Origin: Paratractidigestivibacter sp963658035
GTDB lineage: Bacteria; Actinomycetota; Coriobacteriia; Coriobacteriales; Atopobiaceae
Reading direction: 5' to 3'
Assembly: GCA_963658035.1 (NCBI GenBank)
Contig: CAVKOL010000053.1
Span: forward strand, 1-14,548
DNA: 14,548 bases
Within the stretch, counting starts at the first letter, position 1. The number at the start of each line of letters is the position of its first letter. The translations under genes were made by a program, and so were the position numbers. The notes under the pieces are model-generated. The model was not told where the DNA came from. It did not search any database and saw only the letters and a program-made list of their open reading frames with translations. Of this stretch, positions 1 through 7,462 are shown one piece after another.

Positions 1-48
1 CTTGGCAAGCAGTGTGCCGTCCACGTCGAAGAACGCGGCCTTGATCAT
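1..48 (-). CDS. HAD-family hydrolase, N-terminal fragment (runs off the window)
   Basis: Only the first 16 codons are inside the window: MIKAAFFDVDGTLLAK. The DVDGTLL segment is the HAD-superfamily motif I, in which the first Asp is the nucleophile and the second the general acid/base. The ATG is preceded by a strong Shine-Dalgarno on the minus strand (GGGGGAGG, about 4 nt before the start), so the start is well supported. The subfamily (phosphoglycolate phosphatase-like, Cof-like or other) and the substrate cannot be judged from so short a piece. It is transcribed divergently from the sigma-factor locus. Confidence 0.85.
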   Translation of the reverse strand, partial: MIKAAFFDVDGTLLAK

Positions 49-83
49 GTGTCCTCCCCCAGGCAGGTTAAGCAACTCCTGCG

Positions 84-112
84 ATTCTATCGCCGCCGCA
101 CCGCGGAGCAAA
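84..112 (-). promoter_or_regulatory. Candidate promoter of the partial HAD gene
   Basis: On the minus strand TTTGCT (112-107) and TAGAAT (89-84) are separated by 17 nt. The -10 box is good and the -35 is weak. The predicted transcription start would lie about 30 nt upstream of the ATG at 48. An inverted repeat ACAACAC/GTGTTGT (125-131 and 173-179) lies upstream, between the two divergent genes; its role is unknown. Confidence 0.35.
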
Positions 113-248
113 ACACGCCGGCGGACAACACCAAAAGGCCGAGATTCCTTGTCAGGTTTCGCGGTCTCGCGCGTGTTGTTGGTAAGAAGAGGCGGCGCGC
201 CAGACTTCTTTCCAGCACATAATCGAGAAGAAAGCGAGGTGAGGCCTT

Positions 249-821
249 ATGAGCAGCGCGACAACGGCAGAGCCGGCTGCTTCGGTGGCGGCAACGGCAG
301 GGCAGCCCGCTTTCGCGCTCGACCCCGAGCGGCTGGTCGACGCCTACGCGGACACGATTCTGCGCGTGAGCTACACCTACCTGCACAGCACGGCCGACGC
401 CGAGGACATCTGCCAAGACGTCTTCGCGAAGATGCTCGAGCAGCCGCGGACGTTCCGCTCGGCCGAGCACGAGCGCGCCTGGGTCATCCGCACGGCGATC
501 AACCGCTGCAAGGATTACCTGCGCAGGCAGGCCGCGCACGCCGAGGTGGCCCTTGACTCCGTGCCCGAGCCCGAGGCGGCAAGAAGCACGGCCGAGACAG
601 AGGCGCGTGCGCGCGAATCCCGCGTGCTTGGGGCGGTCCAAGCGCTGCCCTAGGCCATGCGCGTGGCCATCTACCTGCACTATTACGAAGGCTACACCAT
701 CCACGGAATCGCGCTTCTCACCCAGCGGAGCGAGGCTGCGGTGGCCCAGAGCCTAAGTCGCGGCCGCAAGCAGCTCCGCGAGACCTTGAAAGGAGACGAC
801 GATGTCTTCGACTTTGAATAG
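249..821 (+). pseudogene. ECF-like sigma-70 family factor interrupted by an in-frame amber codon
   Basis: The gene begins at an ATG preceded by AGGTGA 6 nt upstream and encodes a sigma-70 region 2 (about residues 28-92: DTILRVSYTYLHST, then AEDICQDVFAKML, then the AWVIRTAINRCKDYLRR helix). Translation stops at TAG 651-653, giving 134 aa, right where the family has the LP.. motif opening region 4. The same frame continues without further stops to TAG 819-821 and encodes a clear region 4: MRVAIYLHYYEGYTIHGIA, then SEAAVAQSLSRGRKQLRE. The complete product would be about 190 aa, the usual size for such factors. The 3' end overlaps the anti-sigma gene by 20 nt, which fits an ancestral intact gene. 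Options are a recent nonsense mutation, a sequencing error, amber readthrough, or reinitiation at ATG 657-659, 3 nt after the stop, making a split sigma factor. No good Shine-Dalgarno precedes that ATG. Confidence 0.85.
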
Positions 822-1950
822 CTACACCGAGGCCCTGGACGACCTCACGTTCTCCGACGAGGCCAAGGCGCGCATGAAGGCGCAGATCGCGGCGGCAAGA
901 AGCGGAGGCGCGGCGAGCGGCACCGCCCCGGCGGGCAGCCCCGCCCCAGCACCCGATTCCGCGACCCTCACCTTCGTCCCCGCCGCCCCCGCGAGCAGGG
1001 CCCGCGCCCGCAAGCACCCCGTCGCCCGCAAGGTCGCGGCCGTGGCGGCCGGCATCGTCATCGCGCTCGGCGCCGGCGGCTACGGCGTCGCCGCGGCGGC
1101 GGGAATCCTCCCCGCTCCTTCCGAGATCCTCTCCGACGTCTTCGGCGACGGCCCCGCGCAGACACAGATCATCGACAAGGTCGGCCACCCGCTCGACGCC
1201 TCCGCCACAAGCGACGGCGCGACCGTCGCCGCGCGCGCCGTCATCGGCGACGCCAACGGCTTCACGGTCGTCTTCGACGTCACCTTCGACGACGGCTGGC
1301 CCTTCGACCTGGAGGACGTCAAGAACACCGTCAACGACAACCTCTCCCTCACCTGGAACGAGGGCGGGCCCGACCTCACGATCGACGGCGCCATGGGCAT
1401 GACGGGCGGCTCGTATTTCTACGACGCCGACCCGAGCGACGACACGATCCAGTACGTCGTCAGCTACAACCAGGTCAAGCTCTTCCTCGGCGGCTCGATC
1501 GCCGGGCGCACGGCCCGCGTGCACCTGACCGAGCTCGACCGTTTCGTCGACGGCGCGGTCGAGACCGTCCTCACGGGGAACTGGGACCTCAAGTTCGAGC
1601 TCAGCTACGAGGACACGACCGTGAGCGTGCCCGCCGGCCAGACGACCACCCTCGACGGGCACGACGTGAGCGTCACCGCCATCAGCGTCTCGGACACGGG
1701 CGTGACCGTCGACTACGACGTCACGGGCTACGACGTGGAGGGTGCCGACTCCTACAAGCTCTTCGAGCTGCCCGTGACCGTGACCTTCGCCGACGGCTCG
1801 CAGGAGTCCTTCACGAGCGGCGGCGGCTCGTCCAGCGAGCACGACGGCGTGGACTCGGTGAGCTGGTCGCACACCTTCGGCCGCGTCCACGACGCCGGCG
1901 ACGTCGTCTCCATCACCATCGGCGATGTCACCGTGCCGGTCAACGGCTGA
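802..1950 (+). CDS. Membrane anti-sigma-factor-like protein (DUF4179-type architecture)
   Basis: This 382-aa protein starts at an ATG with AAAGGAG 6 nt upstream, inside the end of the sigma gene, so translation of the two was probably coupled. Residues 1-77 form a charged, Ala/Pro-rich cytoplasmic segment ending in RARARKHPVARK. One membrane helix follows (about 78-101, VAAVAAGIVIALGAGGYGVAAAA). The rest is an acidic, beta-rich extracytoplasmic domain with Ig-like character. This topology (short cytoplasmic tail, one helix, large outer domain, gene directly after a sigma-70 factor) is that of DUF4179-type anti-sigma factors, which hold the sigma factor until a surface signal arrives. The family name is inferred from architecture, not from a decisive motif; I see no HxxxCxxC zinc motif. 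Its partner sigma gene carries a nonsense codon, so its present role is open. Confidence 0.7.
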   Translation: MSSTLNSYTEALDDLTFSDEAKARMKAQIAAARSGGAASGTAPAGSPAPAPDSATLTFVPAAPASRARARKHPVARKVAAVAAGIVIALGAGGYGVAAAAGILPAPSEILSDVFGDGPAQTQIIDKVGHPLDASATSDGATVAARAVIGDANGFTVVFDVTFDDGWPFDLEDVKNTVNDNLSLTWNEGGPDLTIDGAMGMTGGSYFYDADPSDDTIQYVVSYNQVKLFLGGSIAGRTARVHLTELDRFVDGAVETVLTGNWDLKFELSYEDTTVSVPAGQTTTLDGHDVSVTAISVSDTGVTVDYDVTGYDVEGADSYKLFELPVTVTFADGSQESFTSGGGSSSEHDGVDSVSWSHTFGRVHDAGDVVSITIGDVTVPVNG

Positions 1951-1961
1951 CCAGGCCAGCC

Positions 1962-2007
1962 AAAATAAGGGGGGCGCCTTGACGATATGGCTCGGCAAGG
2001 CGCCCCT
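1962..2007 (-). terminator. Rho-independent terminator at the end of the leu cluster
   Basis: Perfect 10-bp arms GGGGCGCCTT (1971-1980) and AAGGCGCCCC (1997-2006) enclose a 16-nt loop. Read on the minus strand, the stem is followed by CCTTATTTT, so it best terminates transcription arriving from leuB, which stops at 2049. On the plus strand no U-tract follows, so it probably serves the convergent anti-sigma gene less well. Confidence 0.7.
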
Positions 2008-2048
2008 CAACATGACATACGGGCAAGAAAACCATCCTCGAAGTGCGC

Positions 2049-3161
2049 CTAAAGCGCGGCCACGACCTTGTCGCCCATCTCGGCGGTGCCGAGGATGTGG
2101 TCGGCCGGGGTCTCGGCGTCGGCGATGTCGCGGGTGCGCCAGCCCTCGTCGAGCACGCGCTCCACGGCGGCCTCGATCCAGCCGGCCTCCTCGGTCATGT
2201 CAAGCGCATAAGTGAGCAGCATGGCCGCGGAGAGGATCTGCGCGAGCGGGTTCGCGATGCCCTGGCCGGCGATGTCGGGGGCCGATCCCGCGGAGGGCTC
2301 GAAGAGCGAGACGCCGTCGCCCAGGCTCGCGGAGGCGAGCATGCCGAGCGAGCCCGTGATCTGGGCGGCCTCGTCGGAGAGGATGTCGCCGAACATGTTC
2401 TCGGTCACCACGACGTCGAAGTCGGCCGGGCGGTTGATGAGCTGCATCGCGGTGTTGTCCACGAGCAGGTCCTCGAGCTCGACGTCGGCGTACTCCTCGT
2501 CGTGCACGCGGTGGACGACCTCGCGCCACATGCGGGAGGTCTCGAGCACGTTGCGCTTGTCGACGCTCGTGACCTTGTTCCTGCGCTTGCGGGCGGCCTC
2601 GAAGGCCTGGCGGGCGATGCGCTCGACCTCGTACTCGCGGTACTCGAGCGTGTCGTAGGCGCGCTGGCCGCGGCCGCCGTTGGCGCCGGCGCCCTCCTCG
2701 TCGTAGAAGCGCTCGCGACGGCCAAAGTACAGGCCGCCGGTGAGCTCGCGCACCAGCACCATGTCGACGCCATTGATGACCTCGGGACGCAGGGTCGAGG
2801 CGCCCGCCAGGGCGTCGTAGATCTTGACGGGGCGCAGGTTGGTGTAGAGGCCCAGCTCCTTGCGAATGCCAAGAAGGCCCTGCTCGGGGCGCGGGGCGTT
2901 GGGGTCGGTGGAGTCCCACTTGGGTCCCCCGACGCTGGCGAGAAGAACGGCGTCGCTCGCCAAGGCGGCGTCAAGCGTGGCCTGGGGCAGCGGTGTGCCG
3001 GTCGCGTCGATGGCCGCGCCGCCGATAAGCTGGTCGTCGAAGACAAACTCGACGTCGGCCTTGGCGCCCACGGCCTCAAGGACCTTCTTGCCCTCGGCGA
3101 TAATCTCGGGCCCGATGCCGTCACCGGGCAGGGTGCAGATGCGGTAAGTCTTAGATGCCAT
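2049..3161 (-). CDS. leuB: 3-isopropylmalate dehydrogenase
   Basis: This cytoplasmic enzyme oxidises and decarboxylates 3-isopropylmalate with NAD+ to 2-ketoisocaproate, the last leucine-specific step before transamination. The 370-aa protein has the usual family length. Visible landmarks are the N-terminal LPGDGIGPEI (11-20), VRELTGGLYFG (about 137-147, the loop that reads the substrate side chain), a central KRNVLETSRMWR, and TENMFGDILSDEAAQITGSLGM, which supplies metal-binding Asp residues and the NAD site. The ATG sits 2 nt after the leuD stop (TAG CC ATG), so the pair is translationally coupled. It is the last gene of the cluster; a terminator-like hairpin follows about 40 nt downstream. 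All key residues I can check are present. Confidence 0.96.
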   Translation of the reverse strand: MASKTYRICTLPGDGIGPEIIAEGKKVLEAVGAKADVEFVFDDQLIGGAAIDATGTPLPQATLDAALASDAVLLASVGGPKWDSTDPNAPRPEQGLLGIRKELGLYTNLRPVKIYDALAGASTLRPEVINGVDMVLVRELTGGLYFGRRERFYDEEGAGANGGRGQRAYDTLEYREYEVERIARQAFEAARKRRNKVTSVDKRNVLETSRMWREVVHRVHDEEYADVELEDLLVDNTAMQLINRPADFDVVVTENMFGDILSDEAAQITGSLGMLASASLGDGVSLFEPSAGSAPDIAGQGIANPLAQILSAAMLLTYALDMTEEAGWIEAAVERVLDEGWRTRDIADAETPADHILGTAEMGDKVVAAL

Positions 3162-3163
3162 GG

Positions 3164-3670
3164 CTACTCGCCTTTCTTCTCGGCTAAAACACGCTTGGTG
3201 CGCTCGACCAGGCCGCCCTCGTTGATGATCTCTTGGATAAAGGGCGGAAAGGGCTGGGCGTGGAACACGGCGCCGGTCGTTTCATCGGTGATGGTGCCGG
3301 TATCGGCGTCGATGCTCACCACGTCGCCGTCGGAGATGGCGTCGACGGCCTCCGTGCACTCGAGGATGGGCAGGCCCATGTTGATGGAATTGCGGTAGAA
3401 GATGCGTGCGAAGCTCTTGGCAATGACGCAAGAGACGCCGGCCGCCTTGATGGCCACCGGGGCGTGCTCGCGCGAGGAGCCGCAGCCAAAGTTCTCGTCG
3501 GCCACGATGATGTCGCCGGGCTTCACGCGACTGGTGAAGGTGGTGTCCAGGTCCTCAAGGCAGTGCTTGGCAAGCTCTGCCGGATCGGAGGTGTTGAGGT
3601 AGCGGGCCGGGATGATGACATCGGTGTCGATGTCGCGCCCATAGCGAAAAACGGTTCCCTTGAACTGCAT
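3164..3670 (-). CDS. leuD: 3-isopropylmalate dehydratase, small subunit
   Basis: This is the small (swivel-domain) subunit of isopropylmalate isomerase, which works with LeuC to convert 2-isopropylmalate to 3-isopropylmalate. I chose the ATG at 3670 because GAAAGGAAACGAT lies just before it and the protein then begins MQFKGTVFRYGRDIDTDVI, as short LeuD proteins do. The frame stays open 20 codons further upstream, but that part has no family resemblance. The 168-aa length, the early YGRDIDTDVIIPARYL and the GCGSSREHAP motif (62-71) place it in the compact LeuD type that pairs with LeuC proteins of about 420 aa, as found here. It is separated from leuC by more than 2.5 kb of unrelated genes. 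The 103 nt upstream may hold an internal promoter (TTGATT with TCAAAT 17 nt later), but this is weak. Confidence 0.95.
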   Translation of the reverse strand: MQFKGTVFRYGRDIDTDVIIPARYLNTSDPAELAKHCLEDLDTTFTSRVKPGDIIVADENFGCGSSREHAPVAIKAAGVSCVIAKSFARIFYRNSINMGLPILECTEAVDAISDGDVVSIDADTGTITDETTGAVFHAQPFPPFIQEIINEGGLVERTKRVLAEKKGE

Positions 3671-3773
3671 ATCGTTTCCTTTCATCAGCGCGCCTGCTTC
3701 CTTTTGGACGCAGACGCCCCTAATTAACAAGTCAATCGGTGAGACCGTATTTGAAGCCCACCAGCAAACGCAA

Positions 3774-4280
3774 TCAACTCATGGCGAGAAGCAACTTAGC
3801 CATGTCAGACGGCTTATAGGCCGCGAGGTTGGCTTTCTGGATGAGATGAGCATCGCTTGTCACCAGATAATCGGCCTCGCATCGTTTTGCAGCCGCCAGG
3901 ACCATATTGTCTTCTAGATCCCAGTTGAGACTCCTGAACTTTGAGGCAAGCCAAACGTCCGACTCCTGCGCCCCAACAGAAACCGCGTTTTGGCAAACGG
4001 AGTCTATGCAAGCCCAGGCAGATTCCCTGATTCCCCAGGCAATATCCTCGGTCACTTGGCCAGACCCCATAGCCTTACGCTTCATCTCCATAATCAAAAT
4101 CGCAAAAATATCCTGGAGAGCAGCAACGGGATATAAGAGCTGCGCAGCATTGCTCGTTGCCGCGGCAAGAAAATCCATAGCAGCAGAATGCCCAGTCCTG
4201 AACCCCAGAAAAGAATCAACCCAGACGTTCGTGTCGACCAAGATATATAGAGGCCTATCAGCAGATTTAGCGACGCTCAT
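3774..4280 (-). CDS. PIN-domain toxin (VapC-like ribonuclease)
   Basis: This 168-aa PIN-domain protein is expected to be a metal-dependent RNase toxin. Visible acidic residues match the family: Asp16 in LVDTNVWVDS, Asp22, Glu65 in IMEMKRKA, Asp124 in DLEDNMVLAAAKR, and Asp143 in YLVTSDAHLIQKA. The order (DTN at the N-terminus, ED-N-A-A, then TSD) is typical. Its ATG overlaps the antitoxin stop by 4 nt (ATGA), the usual layout of a type II toxin-antitoxin pair. The base composition is clearly less GC-rich than in the surrounding leu genes, which suggests acquisition by transfer. The PIN fold is secure; the RNA target cannot be read from sequence. Confidence 0.87.
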   Translation of the reverse strand: MSVAKSADRPLYILVDTNVWVDSFLGFRTGHSAAMDFLAAATSNAAQLLYPVAALQDIFAILIMEMKRKAMGSGQVTEDIAWGIRESAWACIDSVCQNAVSVGAQESDVWLASKFRSLNWDLEDNMVLAAAKRCEADYLVTSDAHLIQKANLAAYKPSDMAKLLLAMS

Positions 4281-4636
4281 AGAATCCCGCGCTCCTGCAT
4301 CTTGTCGTAATAGGCCATCTCTATAAGCTCGCTATCCGAAAGGTCGTGGTCGTTGGGCTTAGAGAAATCAACGCCCAAAGACAGCATCTTGTCGGAGATT
4401 TGCTGCGAGACTTCCTCAAACGGGCTGGAAAAACCGTTTTGCGCCTTCTCCACCACGTTCTGAGGCCTAAACAGAGTCATAAGCTCGGCCAAGTCTGCGC
4501 CACGACGCGCCGCTTTTTCCCATACAGCCCTTACAGCGGCGCTTGGAGACACTCCCTCGGAAGCCAATGCCGCATCCCCCTGCGCCTTAAGCTCGGCGGG
4601 CATTCTAACGTTCATTTGAACCGTTGCGGTGGACAC
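4277..4636 (-). CDS. RelB/DinJ-like antitoxin of the PIN toxin
   Basis: This 119-aa protein starts at GTG (4636) with AAAGGAG 5 nt upstream. The N-terminus TVQMNVRMPAELKAQGDAAL, then GVSPSAAVRAVWEKAARRG, is a ribbon-helix-helix DNA-binding segment of the RelB/DinJ type: one beta strand followed by two helices. The acidic C-terminal half (SKPNDHDLSDSELIEMAYYDKM) probably wraps and neutralises the toxin. It is encoded first and overlaps the toxin by 4 nt, so both proteins come from one message. Such antitoxins usually repress their own promoter; the direct repeats at 4660-4675 are a candidate operator. A RelB/DinJ-like antitoxin next to a PIN toxin, rather than a RelE/YafQ toxin, is a less common pairing. 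Confidence 0.83.
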   Translation of the reverse strand: MSTATVQMNVRMPAELKAQGDAALASEGVSPSAAVRAVWEKAARRGADLAELMTLFRPQNVVEKAQNGFSSPFEEVSQQISDKMLSLGVDFSKPNDHDLSDSELIEMAYYDKMQERGIL

Positions 4637-4659
4637 GGTGACTCCTTTCTAGCAATCTT

Positions 4660-4675
4660 GTATAGCTAGTATAGC
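4660..4675. repeat. Direct repeats, candidate operator of the toxin-antitoxin genes
   Basis: GTATAGC occurs twice with a 2-nt spacer (4660-4666, 4669-4675), 24-39 nt upstream of the antitoxin GTG. On the minus strand the same bases read GCTATACTAGCTATAC and contain -10-like TATACT and TATACA boxes. Binding here by a ribbon-helix-helix antitoxin would block initiation. The overlap with the -10 is seen in the sequence; the operator role is inferred. Confidence 0.4.
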
Positions 4676-4693
4676 ATCAACCTTAGAGCTCGT

Positions 4694-6139
4694 TTAGACC
4701 AATTCGAACTCTTTGAAGTCGAGGGTGAGGGTACCCTCGACGCGGAAGAACAGGGCGGACTTGCCAGGGTTGGGGCCGGCGGCGAGACGGGCCTCGAAGC
4801 AGCGCCAGTCCTTGGCGAGACGATCCACAAAGATCGTTGCCGCCTCGTGCTTAAAGCCCTCGTCAAAGGCCACGCGAACCAGACCACGGCCTCGTCCGCG
4901 CACCCAGACCTTGACGCGGCTCGTCTGCGCAAGGTTGAAGTACTTGAAGCCCGCCACGGCACCGTCACGCATGTTGGCGATGTACTGGCGCCCTTCTCGG
5001 CCCCTCCCCTCCTGGGTGAAGTACGGGTGCGCGGCCAGCCTGTGCCGTGCGCCCGAACCGTCCACGCGGCCCACGCCGCGGCGCGACCACAGGTTGCAGG
5101 CGATGCAGGCCGGGTAAACGCCCGAGCCCGCCAGCGGCCCGCCGTTCAAGCCGCAGCTCGTGACCTCGGCCTGCAGAAAGCGACCTTGGGCGTCAACCGC
5201 GAGCTTCTCGGCACAGGCTTGCCTCGCATAGGACGACCGATTGGTCTGACGGTGATAAAAAATGTAATAATCATCACCAATGCTCAGCATGCCACCGTGG
5301 GTATTGCCCAAATAGTTTGTGGCATGGGCCTCGTCGGCGTGACCGGGCAGGCCCACGTCTCCGATAGAGACCAACGTACCGCCAAACTCAAACCCGCCGT
5401 CGGGCCGGTCGCTTGCGGCATAGCACAGCTCGTGGTTGTGCTGCGAGCTGTAGACAAAGACGTACTTCTCGCCAAACTTGCGGATAGAGCTGGCCTCAAA
5501 GAAGCCGTGGCCCGCAAAAGAGCCGGGCCCCTCGGCCGGGAAAAGCAGCCGCTGGTCACCGCGGATAGTCACCATGTCCGGCTCGAGCTCCAGGACGTAG
5601 CCGCCATCGTTTGCCACGGCAACCCCGCCCGTGACCACGCGCGGGACATGCGTCTTAAAGCCCGAGTACAGCCACACGCGCCCGTCGTCGTCAACCAGCA
5701 CGCCCGGGTCAAAGCCAAAGCCGTCACCGGGACGGCGCCCGTACAACGTGCCGCCCGGCCAGCTCACGTGCCCGTAGAACTCGTATGTGCCCGCCGGCTC
5801 GTCGCATACGGCGACGCCGATCGTGCCCATGAAGTCGAAGGCGTAGAACAGGTAAAAGCGGCCGTCTGCCCCCCGCGCCACGTCGGGCGCGAACAACAGG
5901 CGCGTGCCCAGGCGGTTGCAGGGGTCTTGGTTCTTGCGGTAGATGACCCCCTCCTCGCGCCAGGCAGAAAGGTCGTCCACTGGCGCCGACCAGCACACGT
6001 AGTCGTCAACGCAAAACATGGGCGCTCCAAAGCGGTCGTGCGAACCATAGACGTAGACGCGCCCGTCAAAGACGTGCGGCTCGCCGTCGGGGACGTACTC
6101 CCACTCGGGCAAATACGGGTTGTATACCTGTGACTTCAC
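4694..6139 (-). CDS. GH43-type glycoside hydrolase (arabinofuranosidase/xylosidase-like)
   Basis: The 481-aa protein fits the five-bladed beta-propeller GH43 family, which removes arabinose or xylose units from plant polysaccharide fragments. It opens with NPYLPEWEYVPDGEPHVF then VYVYGSHD; Asp18 is the likely general base. FDPGVLVDDDGRVWLYSGF carries the pKa-modulating Asp and FFEASSIRKFGEKYVFVYSS the probable general acid Glu. HGGMLSIGDDYYIFYHRQ is a late propeller blade. Residues from about 350 (ending ALFFRVEGTLTLDFKEFEL) look like a beta-sandwich, CBM6-like accessory domain. No signal peptide or anchor is visible, so it probably acts inside the cell on imported oligosaccharides. Start is GTG at 6139, 34 nt after leuC, with only a weak AGGT before it. 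It has no link to leucine synthesis. The exact sugar specificity is unknown. Confidence 0.85.
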   Translation of the reverse strand: MKSQVYNPYLPEWEYVPDGEPHVFDGRVYVYGSHDRFGAPMFCVDDYVCWSAPVDDLSAWREEGVIYRKNQDPCNRLGTRLLFAPDVARGADGRFYLFYAFDFMGTIGVAVCDEPAGTYEFYGHVSWPGGTLYGRRPGDGFGFDPGVLVDDDGRVWLYSGFKTHVPRVVTGGVAVANDGGYVLELEPDMVTIRGDQRLLFPAEGPGSFAGHGFFEASSIRKFGEKYVFVYSSQHNHELCYAASDRPDGGFEFGGTLVSIGDVGLPGHADEAHATNYLGNTHGGMLSIGDDYYIFYHRQTNRSSYARQACAEKLAVDAQGRFLQAEVTSCGLNGGPLAGSGVYPACIACNLWSRRGVGRVDGSGARHRLAAHPYFTQEGRGREGRQYIANMRDGAVAGFKYFNLAQTSRVKVWVRGRGRGLVRVAFDEGFKHEAATIFVDRLAKDWRCFEARLAAGPNPGKSALFFRVEGTLTLDFKEFELV

Positions 6140-6173
6140 GGTTACCTAACCAAAGCTGGCGAGAAGCCCGCGG

Positions 6174-7439
6174 CTAGTCCAGGTCGCTCGGCAAGGCGAT
6201 GTGGCCCGCCACTGCCGACGCGGCACAGACGGCCGGGCTCGCCAGGTAGACCTCGGAGGTGGGGTCGCCCATGCGGCCGACGAAGTTGCGGTTGGTCGAG
6301 CTCACGCACTTCTCGCCGGCGGCAAGGATGCCCATGTAGCCGCCCAGGCAGGGGCCGCAGGTGGGCGTCGAGACCACGCAGTGGGCGTTGATGAAGACGT
6401 CCATCAGGCCCTCGTGGACGCACTGCAGCCAGACGCCCTGGGTCGCGGGGATCACGATGCAGCGCACGTTGGGGTTGACGGTACGGCCGCGCAGGACCTC
6501 GGCGGCGGCGCGCATGTCCTCGATGCGGCCGTTGGTGCACGAGCCAATGACGGCCTGGTCAACCACGATGTCGCGGCTCTTTGAGACGGGGTGGGTGTTG
6601 GAGGGCAGGTGCGGCCACGAGACGCACGGCACGATATCGGCTGCGTCGATGTGGATGACCTGCTTGTACTGGGCGTCGGCATCGGGGTGGAACTCGCGGA
6701 TGGGGCGCTTGGCACGGCGCTCGACATACTCGCGGCACTTCTCGTCCACCTCAAACAGGCCCGCCTTGCCGCCGGCCTCGATGGCCATGTTGGCGATGGT
6801 CAGGCGACCCTCGACCGAGAGTTCCTCGATGGTGGTGCCGGCAAACTCCATGGCGCAGTACAGCGCGCCGTCGACGCCAATCATGCCGATGATGTGCAGG
6901 ATGATGTCCTTGGCGGAGGCGCCCTCGGGCAGCTTGCCGTCGATGACAAAGCGAATGGTCTCGGGCACCTTGAACCAGGCGCGGCCGGTGGCCATACCCA
7001 CGCCCGCGTCGGTGGAGCCCACGCCGGTCGAGAAGGCGCCGATGCCGCCGTAGGTGCAGGTGTGGGAGTCGGCTCCGATCATAAGGTCGCCGGGGACAAC
7101 GACGCCCTGCTCGGGGAGAAGGGCGTGCTCGATGCCCATGCAGCCCTGCTCAAAGTAGTTGGTGATGTTGTGCTCGTGCGCGAAGTCGCGGGTGACCTTG
7201 GTCTGCTCGGCGCTCTTGATGTCCTTGTTGGGGCTGTAGTGGTCGGGCACCAGGCAGATGCGGTCGCGATCAAAGACGCCGGCGCCGATCTCGCGCACGG
7301 TCTTGATGGCGATGGGGGCCGTGATGTCGTTGGCCAGCACCAGATCAAGGTCGCACTCAACCAGCTGACCAGGGACAACCTCGTCGAGACCCGCGTGGGC
7401 CGCCAGGATCTTCTCGGCCATAGTCATGGGACGTGTCAT
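6174..7439 (-). CDS. leuC: 3-isopropylmalate dehydratase, large subunit
   Basis: This is the [4Fe-4S] large subunit of isopropylmalate isomerase. Cluster ligands are Cys301 (VIGSCTNGRIEDM), Cys361 and Cys364 (TPTCGPCLGGYMG). Other landmarks are GCMGIEHALLPEQG (about 99-112) and IGADSHTCTYGGIGAFSTGVGSTD (starting at 121). At 421 aa it belongs to the shorter HACN/LeuC2 type rather than the roughly 470-aa enterobacterial type, matching the 168-aa LeuD. The ATG at 7439 (MTRPMTMAEK) is preceded by AAGGAGAGG about 11 nt upstream; a longer reading to 7499 runs into the intergenic hairpin and looks non-coding. It follows leuA after 102 nt that hold the large inverted repeat at 7469-7536. The GH43 gene, not leuD, comes next. 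Confidence 0.96.
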   Translation of the reverse strand: MTRPMTMAEKILAAHAGLDEVVPGQLVECDLDLVLANDITAPIAIKTVREIGAGVFDRDRICLVPDHYSPNKDIKSAEQTKVTRDFAHEHNITNYFEQGCMGIEHALLPEQGVVVPGDLMIGADSHTCTYGGIGAFSTGVGSTDAGVGMATGRAWFKVPETIRFVIDGKLPEGASAKDIILHIIGMIGVDGALYCAMEFAGTTIEELSVEGRLTIANMAIEAGGKAGLFEVDEKCREYVERRAKRPIREFHPDADAQYKQVIHIDAADIVPCVSWPHLPSNTHPVSKSRDIVVDQAVIGSCTNGRIEDMRAAAEVLRGRTVNPNVRCIVIPATQGVWLQCVHEGLMDVFINAHCVVSTPTCGPCLGGYMGILAAGEKCVSSTNRNFVGRMGDPTSEVYLASPAVCAASAVAGHIALPSDLD

Positions 7440-7462
7440 GTGATGTGTTTCCTCTCCTTGAT

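Noticed and set aside
651..653. Amber codon as pyrrolysine
   Set aside because: The family has no catalytic residue at this point, no Pyl machinery or insertion signal is visible, and a nonsense mutation or error is far simpler.
718..2013. 431-aa minus-strand ORF over the anti-sigma gene
   Set aside because: Low-complexity Gly/Ala/Val/Asp/Arg translation typical of the reverse strand of a GC-rich gene. The plus-strand gene has a Shine-Dalgarno, a membrane helix and a sensible context.
2043..3398. Long plus-strand ORF over leuB and leuD, and similar ones at 4847-6133, 6591-7559 and 7746-9314
   Set aside because: All lie opposite genes with unmistakable family motifs and read as repetitive Val/Gly/Ala/Arg/Asp sequences; they are mirror ORFs caused by high GC at third codon positions.
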